A stretch of 24,368 nucleotides of DNA from JBEKZQ01 sp049509675 (GTDB taxonomy: Bacteria > Planctomycetota > Planctomycetia > Pirellulales > Thermoguttaceae). The stretch spans positions 1 to 24,368 of the forward strand of contig JBEKZQ010000074.1 of NCBI GenBank assembly GCA_049509675.1, in the 5' to 3' direction. Shown here piece after piece: positions 18,283 to 24,368 of the stretch. Positions within the stretch are counted from its first letter, which is position 1, and each line of letters begins with the position of its first letter. The notes under the pieces are model-generated. The model was given only the letters and a program-made list of their open reading frames with translations. It did not search any database and was not told where the DNA came from. A program made the translations under genes and the position numbers.

Positions 18283-19962
18283 TCATCCTTCCGGCTTGGT
18301 GGGCTTGCTGACCAGCCGAAGCCATCCGACACGGTCGAGGAAACGCCGGCATCGGTAGTAGCCGGTCCAGCGTGCGAGCGCGCCCTTGACCTCGTTCACG
18401 TACCATTGAGACCGGGAGTAGTGTCTCTCCTTTGACATGGACCGATTCCTCTCGCGCGCGAGGCATCGCGTCCGCCCGTTCGGATAGCAGTACCGCCCGC
18501 TTCGCTGGAATTCACTGATCTGTGGCAATACGGCATTGTGCCACCACACGGGGCCGATGTGACCATTCGTCACTTGCTCAAGCCGGAACCCATTGTCCCG
18601 AAAACCATCAACTTCAATCCGGCCTCGGTCGAACAGAATGGTGGGATTCTTCGGCCGACCGAGCCATATGCGACAGTAATCAGGCATGCATATATACTCA
18701 TAGCACCTGTTGCGCAGACGATCGAAAAGGTCCGCGTATTGGAGTTCTCGCGTATCGAGACCACCGTTAGGATGGTCGTAAAGGATGCAAATGCCATCGG
18801 CCGCACATCTTCTCTCAACAACGGCGAAAAGGTGGGCAAATTGCTCCTCGCTGGAAAAGCCAGCTTTGCGCAATACGCCGGAGGACGCGGGATGGACAGG
18901 AATCTGCAGGGGATACTTGTCATTGTTCCAGGGAAATGAGGGAAGGTCGTCCACGGCATAGCCGAACTCCGAAGAATACACGAAGCCATGGTCCTTAATC
19001 GCTTGCGCGAAACCCTCGTAGTTGTAGCCCAGAGGACTGACGATGGAATTGGGCGTGATGCCGCTCCTGGACAATTCCTGGAGCCCCTTCCGGATATTGA
19101 TGTCGTTCACCTCTCTGGAGGCATACGTCATGTGCCTGAAGCAGTGGAGTTGGACGTCCTGCCCGTGCTCCCTGAGACGCGATAGCCACCGTCGCGCCTT
19201 TTTCCAAGCACCGGTATCGATAAACCACGTAAAGGGCAACCCGGCCTTGTCAGCAATCCGCAAGCCTGCCTGCGTGCTGGATTCGGTAAAGCCGTCTGCG
19301 TCGATTCGGAAGGAGAAGAATTTCTTATCGTGGTAGAAGGGCGAGACTCGAACCAACGGCAACCCGAGCCAGTTAAAACAGTATAGCAAGACTTCCATCA
19401 GCAGTTGGCGAAACGCCGCCGAATCCAGGGCCGGCCCGACCTCCACAAAGTGCTTGTTCGCGACTGGCGAAAAATAAGGGCGATGCTGCCAGTCGCACCC
19501 CTGTTGATACCTGCAAATGTCCCAGGGAAAAGCCACTCTGAGGCGGCTCGGCTCCGCAATAATCGTAATCCCCGAGTTGGGAATCTCGTTGTTGTCACGA
19601 TCGTAGCACGCGCCAAAAGACTCTCCCTGCGTAGGGCAAACCGGTAGATGCGCGTAAAAACTCCGCGCAGCAAACGGCGGCTTTTCGGCCAGTCGAAAAT
19701 AATAGGAAAATCGCGCGGCTGCTTCGCGCTGCGGTGCGCCGGAACGCGCGAAATCACCGCCGGTAACAAATGCCACCCGCTCGCTGGATGGGGGTTCAGC
19801 TTCATCTGCATCGCGCCACCGGTTCCAGATTAGCACCCTCACACCCTGTGCGATAGCGTCCCCCAGAGTGCTGATTGGTATAGACGCGATTCCAAGTTGA
19901 TCAAGGAGTTGGGCGGGGTACAAAGAGTCTGGATGGATGCCAATCGCTATTGGGCGCATCAT
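18283..19962 (-). CDS. NodB-like polysaccharide deacetylase domain protein
   Basis: 559 aa from ATG 19962 (an ATG directly after, at 19959, is equally possible; GGAG precedes both). The C-terminal half has the NodB/CE4 core: motif 1 FFSFRIDADG with Asp221 and Asp223, and motif 2 QLHCFRHMTY with His273 and His277, giving the usual Asp-His-His metal set. Motif 3, normally R-x-P-x-G, reads SPLGYNYEG without the arginine. About 210 N-terminal residues form a separate domain I cannot name. No signal peptide is visible, so the enzyme may act in the cytoplasm on a lipid-linked or nucleotide-bound N-acetyl sugar, or may have lost catalysis and bind sugars. It overlaps the acyltransferase stop as ATGA and nearly touches the next GT4, so it is tightly embedded in the operon. 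Confidence 0.75.
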   Translation of the reverse strand: MMRPIAIGIHPDSLYPAQLLDQLGIASIPISTLGDAIAQGVRVLIWNRWRDADEAEPPSSERVAFVTGGDFARSGAPQREAAARFSYYFRLAEKPPFAARSFYAHLPVCPTQGESFGACYDRDNNEIPNSGITIIAEPSRLRVAFPWDICRYQQGCDWQHRPYFSPVANKHFVEVGPALDSAAFRQLLMEVLLYCFNWLGLPLVRVSPFYHDKKFFSFRIDADGFTESSTQAGLRIADKAGLPFTWFIDTGAWKKARRWLSRLREHGQDVQLHCFRHMTYASREVNDINIRKGLQELSRSGITPNSIVSPLGYNYEGFAQAIKDHGFVYSSEFGYAVDDLPSFPWNNDKYPLQIPVHPASSGVLRKAGFSSEEQFAHLFAVVERRCAADGICILYDHPNGGLDTRELQYADLFDRLRNRCYEYICMPDYCRIWLGRPKNPTILFDRGRIEVDGFRDNGFRLEQVTNGHIGPVWWHNAVLPQISEFQRSGRYCYPNGRTRCLARERNRSMSKERHYSRSQWYVNEVKGALARWTGYYRCRRFLDRVGWLRLVSKPTKPEG

Positions 19963-21080
19963 TGAGCTCCAACTCTCTTTGTCCGACTTTCGCTCCGTCC
20001 GCGAAACACTCTCTTGACGACGGCCTCGGCGGCCTTCCTCGCAGCACTCTCCGCAAACGCGGTCGGTTTCATTGCACGGAGGCACATGCCGCCCTGATCG
20101 ACCCCGCCCAATCTCTCCTTGTACTCCCCGCCGCCCCCCATAAAGTCGAAACGCTCCAAGCCGCTGCAGATTGCCGCTTCAATGCACAACACAGGCAACA
20201 TATGGCCAAGACTGTATTTCGACAGTTCCTTGTATCCGATGTTCAAAAAGTAGAATGTCTTGTTCCAAACCACGCCGAACAGGACGGCCCTAATCTCGTC
20301 ATCGAGTTTGAGGGCAACCAAACGGAGGTTGCCTTCGGCGTAGGCAGCACGCACGACGCTATAGGAGAATTCCTGAAAGGCATGGTTAGCGAAAATGGTG
20401 GTTTGGCACTTGCTGCGCACGCGGCTTTGGTGCAACTCCAAGAACGCGCGCCAATACGCGTTTAAGCTTTGCTCATCAGCGGGCATGGTCGTCTCAACAA
20501 CATGATCGCGATCCATGCTCCGCCGGCAGTATTTCAGCTTCTTTGCGATATGCGGGTCCAAGCTCGATATATACGCATCAAAACTGGCGCCCAAACGAAC
20601 AACTTTACAGGGGTTGCGGATTTCCTCGTGCCAAAAGCAGTTGTGCGAACGCGCCTTCTCCATCATGTTCTCTTTCAGAAGCTCGTCATTCGCAAGATTC
20701 GCAAGGCTTATCGCGTCCCATTTCCGGCGATTCTCAAAAACGTAATCACATATTGCTGGATATACATCGCCGCAGGCGTCCTGGTTGGCAATCACCCCAA
20801 GGTAGTAAGACTGTCTTTGACCAATAAACTCCAGAAATGTGTTTTCGGTAATAATCCGTTCGCGTCTGAGCACTAGCGGCGCAATTCCCCGCACCTCGCC
20901 CTGAGCACCCCTCGCAACCAAGAGAAACAACTCCTGGTTCTTGCACATGTGCTGATAGAACGGAAACATCCATTCCCATCGCAAGAACAGACAATCCCTT
21001 CCGCTCTTCTGCAGTAGAGTGTTCCACTCGTCCTTCAACGTGCGGAATGAATCGAGATCTACTACCCGTGTTACCTTCAT
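19959..21080 (-). CDS. GNAT-fold acyltransferase of the CelD/BcsL-FemAB type
   Basis: This 373-aa protein has the tandem GNAT layout of the Acetyltransf_6 group: the N-terminal part LKDEWNTLLQKSGRDCLFLRWEWMFPFYQH is the hallmark (W-x-W-x-x-P-F/W), and the second domain contains ANHAFQEFSYSVVRAAYAEGNLRLVALKLDDEIRAVLFGVVWNKTFYFLNIGY, where the acyl donor would sit, then GLERFDFMGGGGEYKERLG near the end. Such proteins occur in many exopolysaccharide and cellulose loci, where they are thought to acylate or aminoacylate the polymer or its precursors; biochemical roles are poorly known. It is cytoplasmic. It lies 30 bases after a methyltransferase, and its stop overlaps the start of the deacetylase. 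Opposing acyl-transfer and deacetylation steps in direct sequence suggest editing of an amino sugar. Confidence 0.8.
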   Translation of the reverse strand: MKVTRVVDLDSFRTLKDEWNTLLQKSGRDCLFLRWEWMFPFYQHMCKNQELFLLVARGAQGEVRGIAPLVLRRERIITENTFLEFIGQRQSYYLGVIANQDACGDVYPAICDYVFENRRKWDAISLANLANDELLKENMMEKARSHNCFWHEEIRNPCKVVRLGASFDAYISSLDPHIAKKLKYCRRSMDRDHVVETTMPADEQSLNAYWRAFLELHQSRVRSKCQTTIFANHAFQEFSYSVVRAAYAEGNLRLVALKLDDEIRAVLFGVVWNKTFYFLNIGYKELSKYSLGHMLPVLCIEAAICSGLERFDFMGGGGEYKERLGGVDQGGMCLRAMKPTAFAESAARKAAEAVVKRVFRGRSESRTKRVGAQ

Positions 21081-21110
21081 CGCAGTCCGCGATACGGATA
21101 TCGTTCGGCT

Positions 21111-21857
21111 TTATGGCTTGTGAATCAGAAGGCTGCTACGATAGTAGTGATCATGCAGGCCCTCTGGTTGATCAATCACGCGACAAGTCATACCTGTATG
21201 TTCGAAAGTCGCCTTCATGTGCTGCAAATCGTACCAGACGAAAGTTGGCCCACTTGCCGCAGTAGGGAGGAGCAGTCTTCTTAGGAAGGCTCTTAGGCGC
21301 AGAGGAAGCAACAAACGGGCTAGCATTTTGAGTTTCTGTCTAGGACTGCTGCCTAGGAACGTAACCCGGCGATTTGGCCGTAGGTACCGTGACCGTTTCT
21401 TGATATCAGGGATATCGCCAATCAATATGATCGCGCCGTGCGCGCATACCCGTAGGATCTCACGGATCACTCGCATTCCAGCTTCGTCGTTTGGAAGATT
21501 GTGGATGACATTGTAGCAATAGGCCTTGCTAAAGCGATTTGACGCGAACGGAAGATTTTCAGCATCTGCACAGATATAGGAAGTGTTGTCGGAGCGTCGT
21601 GATTCAAACGCGTCGTCGATGAGGCCGGGTATGAAATCGACGCCCACGATTGCGCGGATGTAACCCGCAATCTCTTCGGTTATCGTTCCACTAGCACACC
21701 CCACGTCGATCACGAGATCGTTCGTCGATAACGCCAGGATCCGACAAATATGGTTGGCAACGTGAACGAAGTGACTGCGCGGTTGTGGGCCGCCCGTCGA
21801 TCTGACAGTCTCGGGTTGTTGTGTCCACGCTTCGAAGTACTCTCTCCAGCTTGGCAC
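21111..21857 (-). CDS. Class I SAM-dependent methyltransferase
   Basis: About 248 aa from GTG 21857, which has AGGTGG just upstream. Motif I is VIDVGCASGTITEEIAGYIRAIVGVDFIPGLI (glycine loop at residues 51-57, acidic motif II Asp at about 74), then DAENLPFASNRFSKAYCYNVIHNL and REILRVCAHGAIILIGDIP, as in type-11 methyltransferases. It should methylate a sugar or a lipid-linked intermediate. The C-terminal part has an amphipathic, leucine-rich stretch (KLKMLARLLLPLRLRAFLRRLLLP) that may sit on the membrane. The start is uncertain: the frame stays open up to an ATG at 22058, but that would overlap the flippase end by 104 bases. The family's other member in this window (12002-12646) is broken, so this is the only apparently intact methyltransferase. 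Confidence 0.8.
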   Translation of the reverse strand: MPSWREYFEAWTQQPETVRSTGGPQPRSHFVHVANHICRILALSTNDLVIDVGCASGTITEEIAGYIRAIVGVDFIPGLIDDAFESRRSDNTSYICADAENLPFASNRFSKAYCYNVIHNLPNDEAGMRVIREILRVCAHGAIILIGDIPDIKKRSRYLRPNRRVTFLGSSPRQKLKMLARLLLPLRLRAFLRRLLLPTAASGPTFVWYDLQHMKATFEHTGMTCRVIDQPEGLHDHYYRSSLLIHKP

Positions 21858-21954
21858 GCGCCCACCTAATCGATACTGTGCCGGCTCAAGGAAAAGTGGA
21901 TTCTTGGCACTCTGCGTTGCCGATCGCAAGACGCGCTTTGTTGGAACAATCGCG

Positions 21955-23400
21955 TCATGGTGCGGCGAGGGATTTACGTTCCGGTACCCAGCCCGACGAG
22001 TGCGAGTCGCGGCCCAACGTCGACGATTCGCCTGGCGGGCGGTCTTGCCCCCTGTCACCTAGGCGCCTTCGAATTTGGAGAATAGCAACGAGAATAATCC
22101 ATGGACTAACAAGGAGGTAACTGATAGTATTTGCAGCCGCCACGCCAACGGCACCTAGATGGACCAACAGCACTGTGCAGACGAAGAGTATCAGGGCCCA
22201 CACGGCGTTGGTGGTAAGATCCAGCCACATTCTTCCAGCCGCTGCAAGTAGCCTCAGAGGGGGCGTTTCGAGTGCGTGGAGCGTCGCTGCCACTAGAACT
22301 AGGACAAGTGTCGGCCATCCCGCTTTGAATCCGTCACCATAGAGACCCATGATGTAGGGACTGGCAACGCTTGCTAATATAGCAAACGGCGCAACAACGA
22401 GGAGGTTCAGTGTAATTGCAAGCTTCAGCGTTGTCATCGACTGCCGAATGTCTTGCTGCCCCAGTTGATCAGAAAGAACCGGTAGGAGGACCTGGCTCAA
22501 GAGACCGGGAAGAAAGAACAGTATGGCAAACCATTGGTTCGCAGCACTGTATATCCCCATCTCACCGTACCCGCCTGGCCGATTAACGAGCAATGCACTA
22601 CACGCCCAGGTGACTGGGCCGACCAATGCGCCGCTTAGTACCGCCGGCAAGCTGAACCTCCATAGAACCGACCATTCACGGACGCAATTCTCAAATATAA
22701 ACGGGACATGGTGCCGCGCGGCTTCTCTTCGCAGGGCAAGGTGGTTGAGGAGCCAGTTGAGGCCGAGGCTCACGGTGGTTGCCCAAACGGCCCCCGTTAG
22801 TCCGCCAAAATATGTCCCGGCAATGAGGACCGGGAAGGAGGCCAAGCCGGTGAATAGGTTCACGTAGGCAATGGTCTTGAAGGCTTCAAGACCAGACAGA
22901 GCGCCGGTTTGAGCGCCGTTGATGCCACTGATGAACAAGATCAGAGCGCCGATGCGAAGCACGCCCGCCAAGTGTGGAGCGTTGATGGTGTGTTCGGCCA
23001 GCCAAGGGGCGAAGAGGAATAGGCCCAGGGCCATCAGGCCGCTAGTAAGCGTGGCAAACAGCCCGGAAAGCCCGATGATGCGGCCGGCACGGGCCGGGTC
23101 GCTCTGGCGGAACTCGGCCACATACTTCGTGGCGGTCAAGCCCAGACCGAAGCCGGCAAAGACGCCGAACATCATGACCGTCGAACGGATAATACCCAAC
23201 TCGCCGTAGCCCGTCTTGCCCAGCAGCCGGGCCACGAACACTGAGGCCACCAGCATCAGGCCGCGCGAGATTACCGCCCCCGCCATCGACCAAAACACGC
23301 CGCTTGCCAACCGGTATCCGATGGGCGAGTTCTGGACCCTCTCCATCGCCGGCCGCAGGAAGGGCGGGCAGTAGGCGGAGGCGAGGGAGGAGACGGACAT
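21955..23400 (-). CDS. Polysaccharide flippase, Wzx/PST type
   Basis: This 481-aa protein has about twelve to fourteen hydrophobic helices and the MATE/MOP-like layout of Wzx proteins. It opens with SGVFWSMAGAVISRGLMLVASVFVARLLGKTGYGELGIIRS, matching the usual N-terminal flippase helix pair with RxLGxxxYG. Later helices include FLPGLLSQVLLPVLSDQLG, a conserved family position. It moves lipid-linked repeat units from the cytoplasmic to the periplasmic leaflet of the inner membrane. It is the first gene of the minus-strand locus. The ATG at 23400 has no ribosome binding site; an internal ATG at 23346 would also fit. A heptanucleotide tandem repeat begins only ten bases upstream. The last ~40 residues are polar and may extend into the cytoplasm. 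Confidence 0.88.
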   Translation of the reverse strand: MSVSSLASAYCPPFLRPAMERVQNSPIGYRLASGVFWSMAGAVISRGLMLVASVFVARLLGKTGYGELGIIRSTVMMFGVFAGFGLGLTATKYVAEFRQSDPARAGRIIGLSGLFATLTSGLMALGLFLFAPWLAEHTINAPHLAGVLRIGALILFISGINGAQTGALSGLEAFKTIAYVNLFTGLASFPVLIAGTYFGGLTGAVWATTVSLGLNWLLNHLALRREAARHHVPFIFENCVREWSVLWRFSLPAVLSGALVGPVTWACSALLVNRPGGYGEMGIYSAANQWFAILFFLPGLLSQVLLPVLSDQLGQQDIRQSMTTLKLAITLNLLVVAPFAILASVASPYIMGLYGDGFKAGWPTLVLVLVAATLHALETPPLRLLAAAGRMWLDLTTNAVWALILFVCTVLLVHLGAVGVAAANTISYLLVSPWIILVAILQIRRRLGDRGQDRPPGESSTLGRDSHSSGWVPERKSLAAP

Positions 23401-23410
23401 GGAGGAGGAG

Positions 23411-23578
23411 TTAGGAGTTAGGAGTTAGGAGCTAGAAGAGGGATTAGAGATTGGGGATTAGGGATTGGGGATTAGGGATTAGGGATTGGGGATTGGGGAT
23501 TAGGGATTAGGGATTAGGGATTAGGGATTAGGGATTAGGGATTAGGGATTGGGGATTTATGGTTATGGATTTAGGATT
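23411..23578. repeat. Heptanucleotide tandem repeat before the flippase
   Basis: Twenty-four consecutive heptads occupy this stretch. The central fifteen (23453-23557) are perfect apart from their first base: each is AGGGATT or GGGGATT. The flanks are degenerate versions (TTAGGAG three times at 23411-23431, and TATGGTT, ATGGATT, TAGGATT at 23558-23578). The G-run strand is the plus strand and could form a G-quadruplex. The minus-strand transcript would carry C-rich heptads in its leader. Seven is not a multiple of three, but the tract is outside the coding frame, so copy-number change would alter leader length, not the reading frame. Confidence 0.9.
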
Positions 23579-23583
23579 AGCAA
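23556..23583 (-). promoter_or_regulatory. Weak promoter-like site for the flippase operon
   Basis: On the minus strand TTGCTA (23583-23578) and CATAAA (23561-23556) are separated by 16 bases, each with four of six consensus matches. It lies at the far edge of the heptamer tract, so the transcript would start inside the tract. This is the best match I see in the 275 bases before the flippase, but it is weak. Confidence 0.25.
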
Positions 23584-23630
23584 GTATGGGGGGTGATCTG
23601 TGTTCCATGCTCAGCCGGCGGTAAGGCGGA

Positions 23631-23678
23631 TCAGTCGAGCTCCAGGGCGACCTTCAGGCAACTCTCGATCTGCTTCAT
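23631..23678 (-). pseudogene. 15-codon frame coupled to the antitoxin-like gene
   Basis: An ATG at 23678 overlaps the stop of the preceding gene as ATGA and starts MKQIESCLKVALELD followed by TGA. The amphipathic start and the coupled position are what one expects of a second gene of a two-gene unit, here reduced to its first codons. The heptamer repeat begins 52 bases further on. It may simply be chance. Confidence 0.25.
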
Positions 23679-23917
23679 CGCTTGTAGCGTTGGTAGCTTT
23701 CGAGGGCGGGGTCCTCGGCGTCGTCTTCGGCCATGATCGCCCCGACCAGCGGATAGAACCGCGCGGGATCGGACTGCGTCTCATCGTCGGCCGCCTGAGC
23801 CATCTTCTCGTAGGCGTCCTTGCGCAAGACCACGCACTCCTCGCCCACCTCCAGCGGGACGACCGGGACGGGGGCACCCTGCCGAATGGCCTGGACCTGT
23901 TCATTCGTAAGATTCAT
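23675..23917 (-). CDS. Small antitoxin-like protein
   Basis: 80 aa from ATG 23917, which has GGAGG five bases upstream. The N-terminus LTNEQVQAIRQGAPVPVV, followed by EECVVLRKDAYEKM, resembles short planctomycete proteins that precede toxin genes (a Phd-like layout: helix, then strand LxR and helix). The C-terminal half is acidic (DDETQSDP, AEDDAEDP) and probably disordered until bound to a partner. It follows a VapB-like gene by 30 bases on the same strand. No intact toxin gene follows: only a 15-codon coupled frame, then the heptamer tract. Function is inferred from layout and company, with no catalytic motif present. Confidence 0.6.
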   Translation of the reverse strand: MNLTNEQVQAIRQGAPVPVVPLEVGEECVVLRKDAYEKMAQAADDETQSDPARFYPLVGAIMAEDDAEDPALESYQRYKR

Positions 23918-23947
23918 ACGTGCCTCCAATTTCATGGGAAAAGCGTG

Positions 23948-24169
23948 TCACGATTCTGCGGGAGAGGCTGGGCCCCGGTCCTCCAGGTAGTCGTCGGAGA
24001 ACTGCTCTAGGCTGTCCAGGAGCGATTGCCAGGGGCCGGCTGCCTTCGGCACCAGGACGACCGACTGCCCGACCTGGCTGACAAACACCTCGCCGCTATC
24101 GAGCCGAATTCCTGTCGGCAAATGCACGACTTGGCCTTCGGGTTGTGTCGTTACGGTTGCCGTTTTCAT
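23948..24169 (-). CDS. VapB/AbrB-type antitoxin
   Basis: This 73-aa protein has the SpoVT/AbrB fold pattern of VapB antitoxins: a beta-rich N-terminus TVTTQPEGQVVHLPTGIRLDSGEVFVSQVGQSVVLVP, then the C-terminal toxin-binding tail PWQSLLDSLEQFSDDYLEDR, very like the PWxxLxxSLxxFSDDFMExR tail of VapB/VagC proteins. GGAG eight bases before ATG 24169 supports the start. Such antitoxins normally sit directly before a PIN-domain vapC. Here a different antitoxin-like gene follows instead, so this appears to be an orphan antitoxin. It could work as a transcriptional repressor or neutralise a toxin encoded elsewhere, for example a cognate VapC outside the window. Confidence 0.8.
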   Translation of the reverse strand: MKTATVTTQPEGQVVHLPTGIRLDSGEVFVSQVGQSVVLVPKAAGPWQSLLDSLEQFSDDYLEDRGPASPAES

Positions 24170-24192
24170 CGAGATCGCTCCAGCCGCAAGGA

Positions 24193-24368
24193 TTAGTAAC
24201 CGGAACCGCTGCCCTGCACTCTACCGGAGGGAAACATGCCCTCAACCGCCTCGGCATCATGGGGCGAAACGACCAACACCACGTCCACTTCCGCGGACCG
24301 TCGGCAATCGGCACGTCCAAGTGCAGTCGGCCAGTCCCATCAAGCCTTGTCTGCAATGTCAATGTCTT
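24193..24368 (-). pseudogene. Frameshifted antitoxin-like gene, cut by the window edge
   Basis: From the window edge one frame reads LQTRLDGTGRLHLDVPIADGPR. Then similarity continues in another frame as EVDVVLVVSPHDAEAVEGMF to a TAA at 24193-24195. Restoring one base near 24295 (CGGAAGTGG, expected CGGGAAGTGG) would join the two. The joined protein resembles the antitoxin at 7735-7971 (LNSDGILHLALP ... KEVQVTVEP), so the same family occurs on both sides of the polysaccharide locus. The stop is 23 bases before the VapB-like ATG. A sequencing error could give the same picture. Confidence 0.5.

Noticed and set aside
23411..23578. CRISPR array or eukaryotic telomere
   Set aside because: There are direct 7-base units without spacers, so not CRISPR. 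The repeat resembles telomere units but lies inside a bacterial gene context with operons and ribosome binding sites.
24096..24362. Programmed frameshift in the antitoxin-like gene at the right edge
   Set aside because: No slippery heptamer or stimulatory hairpin is visible at the break. A one-base loss or sequencing error explains it.

Overview
The window looks like a chromosomal segment of a planctomycete, probably Pirellula-like. The reasons are a truncated gene of a sigma-like protein family I associate with that phylum, small antitoxin families typical of it, palindrome-rich intergenic repeats, and the gene content of a large exopolysaccharide or O-antigen locus. This assignment is an inference from family recall; there is no rRNA gene in the window to confirm it.

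Layout. (1) 1-2157 is a decayed left border. It holds a frame-disrupted fragment of a family A DNA polymerase, a small unknown gene with its own promoter (889-1221), a sigma-like gene that lost its C-terminal helix-turn-helix (1160-1768, minus), and a signal-peptide stub (2066 onwards). (2) 2157-7504, minus strand, is a GDP-L-fucose module: gmd, fcl and the bifunctional salvage enzyme fkp. The two spacers are copies of one palindrome-rich, inverted-repeat-bounded element, and the element supplies the last codons and stop codons of both gmd and fcl. (3) 7505-8550 is an insertion zone. A plus-strand PIN-toxin/antitoxin pair lies between intact gmd and a second, truncated copy of the gmd 5' end. 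(4) 8632-23400, minus strand, is the assembly and export part. In order of transcription it holds a Wzx-type flippase, a methyltransferase, a CelD/FemAB-like acyltransferase, a polysaccharide deacetylase, a GT4, a Wzy/WaaL-type membrane protein, two GT4 genes, a methyltransferase broken by an in-frame TGA in its SAM-binding loop, two more GT4 genes and a WcaF-type O-acetyltransferase. Many of these genes overlap or abut, so they are probably co-transcribed. (5) 23411-23578 is a heptanucleotide tandem repeat directly in front of the flippase. (6) 23631-24368, minus strand, holds three antitoxin-like genes, one of them frameshifted, with no intact toxin.

How it works together (inference): GDP-L-fucose is made de novo from GDP-mannose (Gmd, Fcl) or from free fucose (Fkp). 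Five GT4 enzymes build a lipid-linked repeat unit, which is modified by acetylation, deacetylation and methylation. The flippase moves it across the membrane and the Wzy/WaaL protein polymerises or ligates it. No initiating phosphoglycosyltransferase and no Wza/Wzc export gene is visible here.

The most interesting points are the inverted-repeat elements that have become the 3' ends of gmd and fcl, the heptamer tract before the flippase, the toxin-antitoxin pair beside a duplicated gmd start, and the TGA at the motif I cysteine of a methyltransferase.
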